A DNA stretch of 33,805 nt from SAT2750 sp964476375 (GCA_964476375.1 CAYYZW010000129.1:1-33805), one strand, 5' to 3'. Positions 1 to 8,241 are shown, numbered from the stretch's first letter. Notes: generated by a model not told the origin, from the sequence alone. Made by a program: numbers and translations.

Positions 1-501
1 GGTCTTGACCAGTCGCAGCTACTGTTGCTCAAGGATGCCGGCACGGTGATTCCCATTGTCTGGTCTCCCAATATGAGCCTGGCGGTGAACCTGGCGATGA
101 AACTTGCTGTCACGGCGGGGGAAGTACTCAAGCAGGTTCCCGGGGGTGTGGATGTTGACATCATCGAGCAACACCATCGTTACAAGCAGGATGCGCCAAG
201 TGGTACGGCCCTGCGGTTTGGCCAGCTGATTTCCGAGGTGATGGGCCAGTCCGGCCACGTCCACGGTCGGGAGGGAATCACCGGCCAGCGATCCCAGGAT
301 GAAATCGGTTACCATGCGCTGCGAGTGGGAGACCATCCTGGGGAACACACGATCGTTTTTGGTATGCCGGGAGAGACAATGGAGTTGACGGTGCGGGCAA
401 GCAGTCGCGATTCCTATGCCCTGGGCGCCCTCCAGGCAGCGAAGTTCGTTGTCGACCAGTCCCCGGGAATCTATTCCATGGAAGATGTGCTTGGCCTTTG
501 A
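1..501 (+). CDS. dapB: 4-hydroxy-tetrahydrodipicolinate reductase, C-terminal part (5' end outside window)
   Basis: This enzyme reduces 4-hydroxy-tetrahydrodipicolinate with NAD(P)H in the diaminopimelate/lysine pathway, which supplies peptidoglycan and protein synthesis in the cytoplasm. The frame is open from the first base, so the gene starts upstream; 166 residues are visible. The family signature EQHHRYKQDAPSGTA is at visible residues 56-70 and contains the catalytic His-His and Lys. The C-terminal sheet domain and a closing segment ending MEDVLGL are intact, but most of the N-terminal Rossmann domain is missing from the window. The stop lies 21 bases before the next gene on the same strand, so the two are probably cotranscribed. 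I am confident of the family. Confidence 0.95.
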   Translation, partial: GLDQSQLLLLKDAGTVIPIVWSPNMSLAVNLAMKLAVTAGEVLKQVPGGVDVDIIEQHHRYKQDAPSGTALRFGQLISEVMGQSGHVHGREGITGQRSQDEIGYHALRVGDHPGEHTIVFGMPGETMELTVRASSRDSYALGALQAAKFVVDQSPGIYSMEDVLGL

Positions 502-522
502 CGGCCAGCACCCGAAAGTGAC

Positions 523-885
523 GTGGCAATGGCCAAGTGTGACGAAGGTTACCTGTGTGATATCTGCGGGAAGGATGTCGAGGAGATTGTCGACAGTGAT
601 CTCTACCTGCGTTACGTGGTAGGAATGCTTGACCCGGAACTTTTGCACCTGGCCCCGGAAAGACACCTTCGCTGTAACCCGGTGCTCGCCCAGTTCATCG
701 TGGATGAGAACTTTGAGCCCGTCCAGGTGGAGGGAGATTTCAATAAATCGCTCCTCGATCCGGAGCTGGTTCGGCAGAAAGAACGGGCTGTCACACGCGG
801 CTGGAAGCGATTGGCCGAGATCCAGCAGATGGAAAACATCTCCATCCTGGACTATCCACTTCCCAGTGATGATCCCATTGCCTGA
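523..885 (+). CDS. small conserved-looking protein with a Cys cluster, function unknown
   Basis: I do not recognise this 120-residue protein. Its N-terminus has Cys5, Cys11 and Cys14 (pattern CDEGYLCDIC) and another Cys in HLRCNP near residue 51, which together could bind a metal ion; this is inference. The rest is acidic and soluble, without a signal peptide or membrane segment. It is read from a GTG at 523; an in-frame ATG at 529 is equally possible, and neither has a clear Shine-Dalgarno sequence. It follows dapB by 21 bases. Its last 34 bases overlap the end of the convergent ROK gene on the other strand. Its third-codon GC matches its neighbours, which supports it as a real gene. Confidence 0.75.
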   Translation: MAMAKCDEGYLCDICGKDVEEIVDSDLYLRYVVGMLDPELLHLAPERHLRCNPVLAQFIVDENFEPVQVEGDFNKSLLDPELVRQKERAVTRGWKRLAEIQQMENISILDYPLPSDDPIA

Positions 886-1829
886 TCTGTCGCCAAAGCC
901 AGGGCCCCGTGAACGACTACCTCTTCAGCCAGCAGTGGTGGGACAACCTGGCAGCTATGCCTTAGTGGCGGGAAGACAAATTGTTCCAGCTTCTCCCTGA
1001 GGGGGGCCAGGAACAATTTCTCGTCCATCAGGGAGACGCCACCACCGACCACAACGATATCCGGCGCGGTGAGCGTCACAACCTGGGCAATCGCCCAGCC
1101 CAGGACCCGGACGGCATCGGCGATGGCGCCAAGGGCGACCTGGTTTCCTTTTCCCGCGGCCAAGGCAATCTGCTCGGCGGAGAGATTTTTCATTTGTCCC
1201 TGGCAGGTGTCCATCAGCGCTGCGGCATCGGGATCCGCTGCCGCCGAATTCTCCAGGAGTTCCACCACCCGTCTCACTATGCCAGGGCCACTGGCGTGAG
1301 ATTCGACTGTCTGGTCCGGGTCGATTGCTTCCGCCGAAGGACGCAGATGGCCAATTTCCGCCATCGCCGGCCGGCCCCGGCCCTGTAATTCGCCGTCGAC
1401 GACCAGTCCCCCGCCCACCCCGGTTCCCACCGTCACGTAAAAGACCCGTGGACTCCCCTTCCCTGCTCCAAAACGTGCTTCGGCGAGGCTGGCAAGATCG
1501 CAGTCGTTGCCAAGGGCGGTTGGCCTGGAGAGCTTCTCCTCGGACCAGGCCTGCAGGGGGAAGTTTTCCCAGCCCTCGACCTGGTGACTGCAGGTGACGA
1601 TGCCGGTGGTGGGGTCCAGGGGGCCTCCGAATCCGATGCCGATTGCCCTGACCGCGTGTCGTTGGCAAAGGTGCTGCCCTGCCGCTTCGATACTCTTGAG
1701 AATACCGGCTGCCTTTTTCGCGGGGTCGACGTCGAGCCTGACCAGTTCCTCCAGCGGAGGGCCATCGCCGTTTCCCACACCGAGCTGCAGCTTGGTGCCC
1801 CCGATTTCGATTCCCAGGTAAGCGGCCAT
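852..1829 (-). CDS. ROK-family sugar kinase (glucokinase-like) lacking the zinc-cysteine motif
   Basis: This 325-residue protein has the actin-like ATPase fold of the ROK family, which phosphorylates hexoses or N-acetylhexosamines in the cytoplasm. The N-terminal phosphate loop GIEIGGTKLQLG is at residues 6-17, the catalytic Asp109 lies in ALGNDCD, the loop TVGTGVGGG is near 133-141, and IVVVGGGVS lies in the C-terminal lobe. After AEIGHL (His161) ROK proteins normally have CxCGxxGCxE; here that segment reads AEAIDPDQTVE, with no cysteine, although the final Glu is kept. There is no DNA-binding N-terminus, so it is a kinase rather than a repressor. It starts 6 bases after the SIS gene and is probably its operon partner in sugar-phosphate metabolism. 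The substrate cannot be read from sequence. Confidence 0.85.
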   Translation of the reverse strand: MAAYLGIEIGGTKLQLGVGNGDGPPLEELVRLDVDPAKKAAGILKSIEAAGQHLCQRHAVRAIGIGFGGPLDPTTGIVTCSHQVEGWENFPLQAWSEEKLSRPTALGNDCDLASLAEARFGAGKGSPRVFYVTVGTGVGGGLVVDGELQGRGRPAMAEIGHLRPSAEAIDPDQTVESHASGPGIVRRVVELLENSAAADPDAAALMDTCQGQMKNLSAEQIALAAGKGNQVALGAIADAVRVLGWAIAQVVTLTAPDIVVVGGGVSLMDEKLFLAPLREKLEQFVFPPLRHSCQVVPPLLAEEVVVHGALALATDQAMGSSLGSG

Positions 1830-1835
1830 GGTGGT

Positions 1836-2447
1836 TTACTCATCCGCGTGGCGGCCGGCATGGTTGATGCGGGCGAACAGGTCGTTGAGAACCCAGTGAA
1901 AGAGGCAGAGATGGATGCTCTCGACCATTCCCATGTCATCAAGATCCACGTGCAGGCCATCCTGCTGGAGCTGTTTCAGTCTCCCCCCGTCATAACCGGT
2001 CAGGCCGAATGTCGTGAGCTGGTGACGGTTTCCCCATTCGACCGCATGAATCACATTGGCGCTGTTCCCGGAACCACTTATGGCGATCAGCAGATCACCG
2101 GCGTCCCCGTAGTTCATCAGCTGCTGGACATAGACCTGGTCATAATCCAGGTCATTGGCAACCGCGGAAATCCATCCCACGTTGTCGGTCAGGCTGAGGA
2201 CTTTCAGTCGTCGTGCTGACTCGTCATACAGGTCGGATTCGACAAGCGTACTCTTGCCCAGATCCTCTGCCATGTGGCTGGCCGTGGTGGCGGATCCCCC
2301 ATTGCCGATAATGAAGACCGACTGGCCGTTTTCCCAGGCGGCAAACAGGAGGTCCGACCAGCGTCTGAGATCTGCCTCCTGGACGCGACCAACTTCCTGT
2401 TGAAGCCGTTCCAGGTATGCAGCCGGATCCAGCGTCGCCCCCAGCAT
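1836..2447 (-). CDS. SIS-domain phosphosugar isomerase (GmhA-like)
   Basis: This 203-residue protein is a single SIS (sugar isomerase) domain, the size of sedoheptulose-7-phosphate isomerase GmhA. The phosphosugar-binding loop GNGGSATTASHMAEDLG is at about residues 48-64, and the second Ser-rich loop ISGSGNSANVI is at about 122-132. Known SIS proteins of this length isomerise ketose phosphates, as in heptose synthesis, or bind DNA-replication proteins (DiaA). The closeness to GmhA is an impression, so I give no symbol. It begins 3 bases after the thiC stop (TGA-GGG-ATG) and ends 6 bases before the ROK kinase. A joint role with the ROK kinase in handling a phosphorylated sugar is inference. 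Confidence 0.85.
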   Translation of the reverse strand: MLGATLDPAAYLERLQQEVGRVQEADLRRWSDLLFAAWENGQSVFIIGNGGSATTASHMAEDLGKSTLVESDLYDESARRLKVLSLTDNVGWISAVANDLDYDQVYVQQLMNYGDAGDLLIAISGSGNSANVIHAVEWGNRHQLTTFGLTGYDGGRLKQLQQDGLHVDLDDMGMVESIHLCLFHWVLNDLFARINHAGRHADE

Positions 2448-2450
2448 CCC

Positions 2451-3779
2451 TCAGTCATCCTTTTTGATCTGAACCAGGTCGCCCTGTTTGGCCATCTCGC
2501 GAATATCCTCGCTGATTTTCATGCTGCAGTACTTGGGACCACACATGCTGCAGAAATGGGCGCTCTTGAAGGTCTCCTGTGGCAGCGTTTCGTCGTGGAA
2601 GGCACGAGCGGTTTCCGGATCCAGGGAAAGCCGGAACTGCTCATTCCAGTCAAAGGCAAAGCGGGCCCGGGAAAGTGCGTCGTCCCGGTCCTGGGCACCG
2701 GGGCGATTGCGTGCCACATCGGCGGAATGGGCAGCAATCTTGTAAGCAATGACCCCCTGTCGGACGTCCTCATTGTTGGGCAGGCCGAGATGTTCCTTGG
2801 GTGTCACGTAGCAGAGCATGGCCGCTCCATACCAGCCGGCCATCGCCGCTCCGATGCCACTGGTAATGTGGTCATAGCCAGGGGCAATATCCGTGACCAG
2901 CGGGCCCAGCACGTAAAAAGGGGCTCCGTCACAGATCTCCACCTGCTTGCGGATGTTCATCTCGATTTCATGCATGGGAATATGGCCTGGTCCCTCCACC
3001 ATGACCTGTGTCCCCAGTTCGCGGCCCCGAAGGACAAGTTCTCCCAGTACTTCCAGTTCGGCGAACTGGGCCTCGTCACTTGCATCGGCAATCGAACCGG
3101 GGCGGAGGCCGTCTCCCAGGCTCCAGGTGACATCGTACTGCCGCATGATCTCACAGAGGTCATCAAAGTGCTCGTAGAGTGGGTTTTGTTTGCCATGCGA
3201 CATCATCCACTTGGCGATCAGGGAGCCGCCCCGGCTGACAATTCCCGTGACACGGTTCACCGTCAGGTGCAGGTGTTCCTGCAGGATTCCACAGTGGATC
3301 GTCATGTAATCGACCCCCTGCTTGGCCTGGTGTTCCACCATGTCGAGAAAGTGCAGGGGCCGCATCTCCTCGATTTCTCCCCCCAGTTCCTCCAGCATCT
3401 GGTATATCGGCACGGTCCCGATGGGAACCGGCGAGGCGTCGATGATGCCACGTCGAATCGTATCGATATTGCTACCGGTAGAGAGATCCATCACCGTGTC
3501 GGCACCAAAATGGACTGCCGTGTGCAGTTTTTCGAGTTCCCCTTCCAAGTCACTGGTGACAGCGGAATTCCCGATATTGGCATTGATCTTGCATGTGGCT
3601 TCCACGCCGATCGCCATCGGTTCCAGGGGGCCCTTAAGGTGGACCGTATTGGCCGGGATGACCATGCGGCCGGCGGCCACTTCCTCCCGCACGCGTTCGG
3701 CGGGGATCTTCTCTCGTTCGGCGACGAATTCACATTCCGGGGTAATCTCGCCCGCTCGGGCAGCGTTTAACTGAGTCAT
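2451..3779 (-). CDS. thiC: phosphomethylpyrimidine synthase ThiC (short form)
   Basis: ThiC is the radical-SAM enzyme that rearranges aminoimidazole ribotide into hydroxymethylpyrimidine phosphate, the pyrimidine half of thiamine. The C-terminal cluster motif CSMCGPKYC, which holds the [4Fe-4S] ligands, is present, as are MDLSTGSNI, the long VEGPGHIPMH segment and APFYVLGPLVTD. At 442 residues it is the short form without the extra N-terminal domain of the 600-residue enzymes. I chose the ATG at 3779 because a GGAGG lies 11 bases before it; an open frame runs on to 3845 but that extension carries no family sequence. A promoter lies in the gap after metH. I see no TPP riboswitch in the leader. 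The SIS gene follows after 3 bases. Confidence 0.96.
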   Translation of the reverse strand: MTQLNAARAGEITPECEFVAEREKIPAERVREEVAAGRMVIPANTVHLKGPLEPMAIGVEATCKINANIGNSAVTSDLEGELEKLHTAVHFGADTVMDLSTGSNIDTIRRGIIDASPVPIGTVPIYQMLEELGGEIEEMRPLHFLDMVEHQAKQGVDYMTIHCGILQEHLHLTVNRVTGIVSRGGSLIAKWMMSHGKQNPLYEHFDDLCEIMRQYDVTWSLGDGLRPGSIADASDEAQFAELEVLGELVLRGRELGTQVMVEGPGHIPMHEIEMNIRKQVEICDGAPFYVLGPLVTDIAPGYDHITSGIGAAMAGWYGAAMLCYVTPKEHLGLPNNEDVRQGVIAYKIAAHSADVARNRPGAQDRDDALSRARFAFDWNEQFRLSLDPETARAFHDETLPQETFKSAHFCSMCGPKYCSMKISEDIREMAKQGDLVQIKKDD

Positions 3780-3857
3780 GGCGCTAGGATCCTCCCTGAT
3801 TCCACATCGGATACTCGACACTGGTGGCATTCCATCTGCAGCCACTTGGATGCGGTC

Positions 3858-3885
3858 ATCGTAACGATCCGAGCTGTTCTGTCAA
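3858..3885 (-). promoter_or_regulatory. probable sigma-70 promoter of thiC
   Basis: On the minus strand a perfect -35 box TTGACA (3880-3885) is followed by a 16-base spacer and TACGAT (3858-3863) as the -10 box, 4 of 6 matches. The start site would be near 3851, giving a leader of about 70 bases before the thiC ATG. The -35 box sits inside the 10-base palindrome GTCAATTGAC (3881-3890), a possible regulator contact. It lies in the 129-base gap after metH, so thiC can probably be transcribed independently. Confidence 0.5.
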
Positions 3886-3908
3886 TTGACGGACACGGCT
3901 GTCGGAGG

Positions 3909-6900
3909 TCATTCGCCCAGGATCGGGCTCAGCCAGTGGCGAGCCTCCTGGATCGAGATCTCCTTGCGGCGGGCATAATCGCCTAGCTGGTCGTCCGCAA
4001 TCCGGTTGATGGCAAAGTACCGGGACTGGGGATGAGAGAAATAGAGCCCGGAGATGCTGGCGGCCGGTTGCATGGCAAAATTCTCGGTCAGCGAAAGTCC
4101 TATCTGCCCGGCATCCAGCAGCTCAAAGAGCGTCTGTTTTTCGGAATGGTCTGGTTGAGCGGGATAGCCGGGTGCAGGCCGGATACCACGGTACTTTTCC
4201 GCAATCAGTTCTTCCGTGCTGAAGGACTCGTGTCGGCCATATCCCCAGTCCTGTCGAACCTGCTGGTGAAGCCATTCGGCCAGGGCTTCGGCCAGTCGAT
4301 CAGCAAGTGCCTTGACCATGATGGCATTGTAATCATCATGCTGGGATTCAAATTCCTTCACCAGCTCGGGAATCCCCGTGCCGGCTGTTAATGCGAAGGC
4401 CCCGATGTAATCAACGCGACCTGATTCAACCGGTGCGATATAGTCTGCCAGAGAACGGTAGCAGTCCTGGCCGGTCCGTTGCCATTGCTGTCGGAGCATG
4501 TGAAGCTGGCGATGGACCTGCTGGCAATCGGTGTTCTCATAAAGAAGGATGTCGTCGCCATCCGAGACGGCAGGCCAGAATCCATAAACCGCGCTGGCAC
4601 CAAGCCGTTTGTCAGAGAGCATGGAATCCAGCAGCTTGCGAGCGTTGGCCAGGAGTTCCCGGGCGACTTCTCCCTTGTCCGGGTCTTCCAGGATGGCAGG
4701 GTACTTGCCCATCATTTCCCAGGCCATGAAGAACGGGGTCCAGTCGATCAGGGGAACAAGTTCTTCAAGAGGTATTTCTCCAAGCACGCGTGTCCCGGTG
4801 AAGTCTGGCTGCGGGATATCCGCCGTCTTCCAGTCGGTCTGGAAACGATCCTCCAGTGCCTGCTCGTAGGGGACCAGCGTGATCTGTCGTTGCTGGTAAC
4901 TTTCCTTGAGTTCCGTTTGCTGGTGGATGTTATCCTGGATGATCCCCTCCCGCTCTTTCGGGTTCATCAATCGATCGACCACGCTGACACAGCGAGATGC
5001 ATCAATCACGTGGAAACAGGGGGATTCGTATTCGGGAGCAATTTTAACTGCCGTGTGACGGGCGCTGGTTGTGGCTCCGCCAATCAGGAGTGGAAGAGTC
5101 AGTCCCTGTCCTTGCATTTCCCTGGCGACGTGAGACATCTCATCCAGGCTGGGCGTGATCAACCCGGAAAGGCCGATCAAGTCAACTTTCTCGGCAACGG
5201 CGGTTTCCAGGATGTGCTGGCAGGAGACCATCACGCCCAGGTCGATCACCTCGTAGTTATTACAGCCCAGGACAACTCCTACGATGTTCTTGCCAATGTC
5301 ATGCACATCCCCCTTGACCGTCGCGAGCAGGATCCGGGGACGGTGTGGGGCAGCCTCCAGTGCCTCTGATTCGGCATCCATGTAGGGAAGCAGCACGTTG
5401 ACGGCTTTCTTCATCACCCGTGCGCTCTTGACCACCTGGGGCAGGAACATCCTGCCATCTCCAAAGAGGTCACCAACCACGGTCATGCCTGCCATCAATG
5501 GCCCCTCGATGACGTCCAGTGTCCGGTTGCTGGCAAGACGGGCTTCCTCGACATCCTCCTCGATAAACTTGTCCATTCCCTTGACCAGGGCGTGGGAGAG
5601 GCGTTTCTCAACGTCCTCTTCCCGCCAGGTGAGATCCTCCTCGATTGTCCGCGGCCCGGTCTGCTCGATAGTGGTTGCCAGTGCAAGCAGGCGATCGGTG
5701 GCATCGGGACGACGATTCAGGAGCACGTCCTCAACATGTTCCAGGAGCTCTGCAGGGATCTCGTTATAGACTTCCAGCTGCCCGGCATTGACGATGCCCA
5801 TGTCGAGACCTGCGGCAATCGCGTGGTAGAGGAAGGCCGAGTGCATCGCTTCCCGGATCACGTTGTTGCCGCGAAAAGAAAAGGAGATATTACTGACCCC
5901 ACCTGAAATCCTCGCTCCCGGGCAGACCTGCTTGATCTGGCGGGTCGCCTCGATGAAATTCACCGCGTAATTGTCATGTTCCTCGATCCCGGTTGCCACG
6001 GTCAGGATATTGGGATCAAAGATGATGTCCTCCGGGGGGAATCCGACCTCGCCGGTAAGCAGCTCAAACGCTCGCTTGCAGATCCGCACCTTGTCGTCGA
6101 TTCCTGTCGCCTGTCCTTTTTCGTCAAAGGCCATGACCACGACCGCCGCACCAAAGCGCCGCACCTGCCGGGCCCGTTCCAGAAACAACGCCTCTCCATC
6201 CTTGAGGCTGATCGAGTTGACGATGCCCTTGCCCTGCAGGCACTTCAGCCCGGATTCAAGGATGGACCAGCGGGAGCTGTCAATCATCACCGGAACCCGG
6301 GCAATATCCGGTTCTGCGGCAATCAGGTTCAACAACCGTGTCATCACGGCCGGTCCGTCGAGCAGAGCATCATCCATGTTGATGTCGATGATGGACGCTC
6401 CACCGATAACCTGGAGGCGGGCGATTTCCAGCGCCTCCTCGTATTTCTCCTCTTGAATCAGCCGGGCGAAGCGACGTGAACCGGTCACGTTCGTCCGTTC
6501 CCCAATCATTGTAAAATTACTGTCAGGGCGCAGCGTGAGTGCCTCTTGCCCACTCAGGCGTGTATACGGATCCGGATTTGGTAGGGAGCGAGGCGTCCGT
6601 CCCCTGGTTGTTTCAGCAAAACGCCGGATGTACTCCGGTGTCGTTCCGCAACAGCCTCCGATCACGTTGACCCAGCCATTGTCGACAAATTCCTGCATGG
6701 AGTCGGCCATCTGGTCCGGGGTCTGGTCAAACTCGCCGAATTCATTCGGCAAGCCGGCATTCGGATGGCAGCTGATGTAGACCGGGGCAATTCGAGATAA
6801 CTCCTCCAGGTAGGGCCGCATCCGGGCCGGCCCGAGGGCACAGTTGATTCCGATACTCAGCAGGTTGGCATGGGAGACCGAGTTCCAGAAAGCCTCGATG

Positions 6901-7592
6901 GTCTGTCCTGTCAGTGTGCGGCCCGCGTCATCGGTAATCGTGACCGAGGCCATGACCGGGATCCGGATCCCCTCCTGCTGAAAATACTTTTCAATGGCAA
7001 ACAGGCAGGCCTTGAAGTTCAGCGTGTCGAAGATGGTCTCTGGAAAGAGGATGTCGACCCCCGCCTTGACGAGCGACGCAACCTGCCGGAAATAAGAGTC
7101 GACATGCTGGTCGAAGCTGATGGATCGAAATCCGGGATCCTCCACCCGGGGTGAGATGGAGGCTGTTTGCGTGGTTGGGCCAATGGACCCTGCCACGAAC
7201 CGGGGCTTGTCCGGCGTCTTGCGGTTATACAGGTCCGCCGCCTCCCGGGCACACTCGACAGCGCGGGTATTGATTTCCTCCACCAGCTCTTCCAGGCCAA
7301 ATTCTGCCAGGCCTACCGGGCTGGAGCCAAACGTGTTGGTTTCAATAATGTCCGACCCCGCCTCAAGGAACTGGCAGTGCATTTCCACCAGGCGATCCGG
7401 GTGAGTCAGGGCGATCAGGTCGACAAAATTCTTCAGGTCCTTGTCGTGATCCCGGAAACGTTCTCCGCGGATCGCTTCCTCGTCGAGTCCCATCGAAAAA
7501 ATCGTCGTGCCGGCGGCTCCGTCAAGCAACAGGATGCGTTGCTCAAGGAGTTCCACAAGGCGGTCGCTAATGGAGCAACGGTCAGCCGACAT
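3909..7592 (-). CDS. metH: cobalamin-dependent methionine synthase
   Basis: MetH transfers the methyl group of 5-methyltetrahydrofolate to homocysteine through methylcobalamin. All four modules are present in order: the homocysteine-binding barrel with its zinc cysteines (NCALGPA and GGCCGTTP), the pterin-binding barrel (GERTNVTGSRRF), the cobalamin cap and Rossmann domain with DVHDIGKNIVG supplying the lower His ligand, and the SAM-binding reactivation domain (RPAPGYPAQPDHSEK). From the ATG at 7592 the protein is 1227 residues, matching the usual length of about 1230. An ATG at 7652 is in frame but adds 20 residues with no domain sequence. The 7592 ATG follows a run of eight T, and its Shine-Dalgarno sequence is weak. 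A promoter with an overlapping palindrome lies upstream; I see no cobalamin riboswitch. Confidence 0.97.
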   Translation of the reverse strand: MSADRCSISDRLVELLEQRILLLDGAAGTTIFSMGLDEEAIRGERFRDHDKDLKNFVDLIALTHPDRLVEMHCQFLEAGSDIIETNTFGSSPVGLAEFGLEELVEEINTRAVECAREAADLYNRKTPDKPRFVAGSIGPTTQTASISPRVEDPGFRSISFDQHVDSYFRQVASLVKAGVDILFPETIFDTLNFKACLFAIEKYFQQEGIRIPVMASVTITDDAGRTLTGQTIEAFWNSVSHANLLSIGINCALGPARMRPYLEELSRIAPVYISCHPNAGLPNEFGEFDQTPDQMADSMQEFVDNGWVNVIGGCCGTTPEYIRRFAETTRGRTPRSLPNPDPYTRLSGQEALTLRPDSNFTMIGERTNVTGSRRFARLIQEEKYEEALEIARLQVIGGASIIDINMDDALLDGPAVMTRLLNLIAAEPDIARVPVMIDSSRWSILESGLKCLQGKGIVNSISLKDGEALFLERARQVRRFGAAVVVMAFDEKGQATGIDDKVRICKRAFELLTGEVGFPPEDIIFDPNILTVATGIEEHDNYAVNFIEATRQIKQVCPGARISGGVSNISFSFRGNNVIREAMHSAFLYHAIAAGLDMGIVNAGQLEVYNEIPAELLEHVEDVLLNRRPDATDRLLALATTIEQTGPRTIEEDLTWREEDVEKRLSHALVKGMDKFIEEDVEEARLASNRTLDVIEGPLMAGMTVVGDLFGDGRMFLPQVVKSARVMKKAVNVLLPYMDAESEALEAAPHRPRILLATVKGDVHDIGKNIVGVVLGCNNYEVIDLGVMVSCQHILETAVAEKVDLIGLSGLITPSLDEMSHVAREMQGQGLTLPLLIGGATTSARHTAVKIAPEYESPCFHVIDASRCVSVVDRLMNPKEREGIIQDNIHQQTELKESYQQRQITLVPYEQALEDRFQTDWKTADIPQPDFTGTRVLGEIPLEELVPLIDWTPFFMAWEMMGKYPAILEDPDKGEVARELLANARKLLDSMLSDKRLGASAVYGFWPAVSDGDDILLYENTDCQQVHRQLHMLRQQWQRTGQDCYRSLADYIAPVESGRVDYIGAFALTAGTGIPELVKEFESQHDDYNAIMVKALADRLAEALAEWLHQQVRQDWGYGRHESFSTEELIAEKYRGIRPAPGYPAQPDHSEKQTLFELLDAGQIGLSLTENFAMQPAASISGLYFSHPQSRYFAINRIADDQLGDYARRKEISIQEARHWLSPILGE

Positions 7593-7705
7593 GGTTAAAA
7601 AAAACCCTTGGATGGGGGAGTGTGGGAGGGGGATAACCCCGGGCATATGCAAAGGCCAGCTTCAGGAGAATCATCATCAGCCGGGTCATTTTTGATCAGC
7701 GGCAG

Positions 7706-7734
7706 AGTATCCCAGATGACCAGATTTGTGGCAA
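7706..7734 (-). promoter_or_regulatory. probable sigma-70 promoter of metH
   Basis: On the minus strand, TTGCCA (7729-7734, 5 of 6 to the -35 consensus) is separated by exactly 17 bases from GATACT (7706-7711, 4 of 6 to the -10 consensus). The start site would fall near 7699, about 107 bases before the chosen metH ATG. The -35 box is part of one arm of the palindrome at 7729-7754. Confidence 0.5.
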
Positions 7735-7754
7735 TACACACGTGTCTATTGCCA
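7729..7754. promoter_or_regulatory. 26-base palindrome, probable operator at metH
   Basis: The arms TGGCAATA (7729-7736) and TATTGCCA (7747-7754) are perfect inverted copies. Between them is the second perfect palindrome ACACGTGT (7738-7745), so 12 of 13 positions on each side are symmetric. The only break is a C at 7737 facing a C at 7746. The site covers the -35 box of the metH promoter, which is where a dimeric repressor would sit. The regulator is unknown. Confidence 0.5.
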
Positions 7755-7848
7755 GGGTGGACTTCAGCCAGGCCGGCCTGTCTGCCGATACAAGCCGGTA
7801 GAGTGACGTCTTCTTTTTCCCCCATTCCATGACCGCTGGGACTGCTAC

Positions 7849-8241
7849 ATGGTTCAAACTGGACCAGGGAAATATGCCGGACCAGGGCGTCGCGGAATGC
7901 TTGAGTTATTCAAGCATTCCGGCATCATGCTGGTCCTGGTTTTTTCTTTCTGCAGCCTCTATGCACTTGCCTGCTTTCCGCCCGAGGGCATGGAGAACGA
8001 GGCAATCCGTCAACCTGTCGATATCGCCGCTCCGCCGGCGACCGTGCAGGAAGATGCGGGACCTGTTTTTGCTGTCGACTCCGGCGTGCTCTCCTCCCGC
8101 TCCATCCCCGTGCTTCCAGGAATTGCACGGCCCTCCCGTTCCGATCGCACCATAGAACCTCGCCGGGTTCTGCTGGGAATCGATACGGGAGCCGAACACC
8201 TGGCCGAGATCCTTCCTGACCGATATCCGGGACTTCGCTAG
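7849..8241 (+). CDS. small hypothetical membrane or lipoprotein-like protein
   Basis: I do not recognise this protein. The frame from the ATG at 7849 encodes 130 residues; a second in-frame ATG at 7897 gives 114 residues and places a hydrophobic run (MLVLVFSFCSLYALAC) about ten residues from the start, like a signal peptide. The Cys after ALA could be a lipobox, but position -3 is not typical. The remainder is Pro- and Ser-rich and probably extracytoplasmic. The third-codon GC is high, like the neighbours, which is the main evidence that it is translated. A strong 12-bp hairpin covers the 7897 start codon. The glycosyltransferase gene follows after 62 bases. Neither start has a good Shine-Dalgarno sequence. 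Confidence 0.5.
   Translation: MVQTGPGKYAGPGRRGMLELFKHSGIMLVLVFSFCSLYALACFPPEGMENEAIRQPVDIAAPPATVQEDAGPVFAVDSGVLSSRSIPVLPGIARPSRSDRTIEPRRVLLGIDTGAEHLAEILPDRYPGLR
7893..7921 (+). repeat. perfect 12-bp inverted repeat (hairpin) over a possible start codon
   Basis: CGGAATGCTTGA at 7893-7904 is exactly complementary to TCAAGCATTCCG at 7910-7921, with a five-base loop GTTAT. The ATG at 7897-7899 is inside the left arm. The next T-run starts 19 bases further on, too far for a normal terminator, and on the other strand there is none. Confidence 0.7.

Noticed and set aside
2274..3770. Open frame of 498 codons on the plus strand opposite thiC and the SIS gene
   Set aside because: It is the antisense shadow of two well-recognised genes, has no family motifs, and its length is explained by the GC-rich codon use of the opposite strand.
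7614..7643. G-rich stretch that could form a quadruplex on the plus strand upstream of metH
   Set aside because: The last loop is longer than the usual seven bases, and the transcribed RNA carries the C-rich strand, so the case is weak.
7659..7682. Hammerhead-like CUGAUGA ... GAAG in the metH leader (minus strand)
   Set aside because: The bases between do not form stem II, and the GAAA core is GAAG, so the match is chance.
7593..7830. Cobalamin or SAM riboswitch before metH
   Set aside because: The conserved B12-box and GCCACUG elements are not seen, and the predicted leader is only about 107 bases. By-eye search only; an Rfam scan would settle it.
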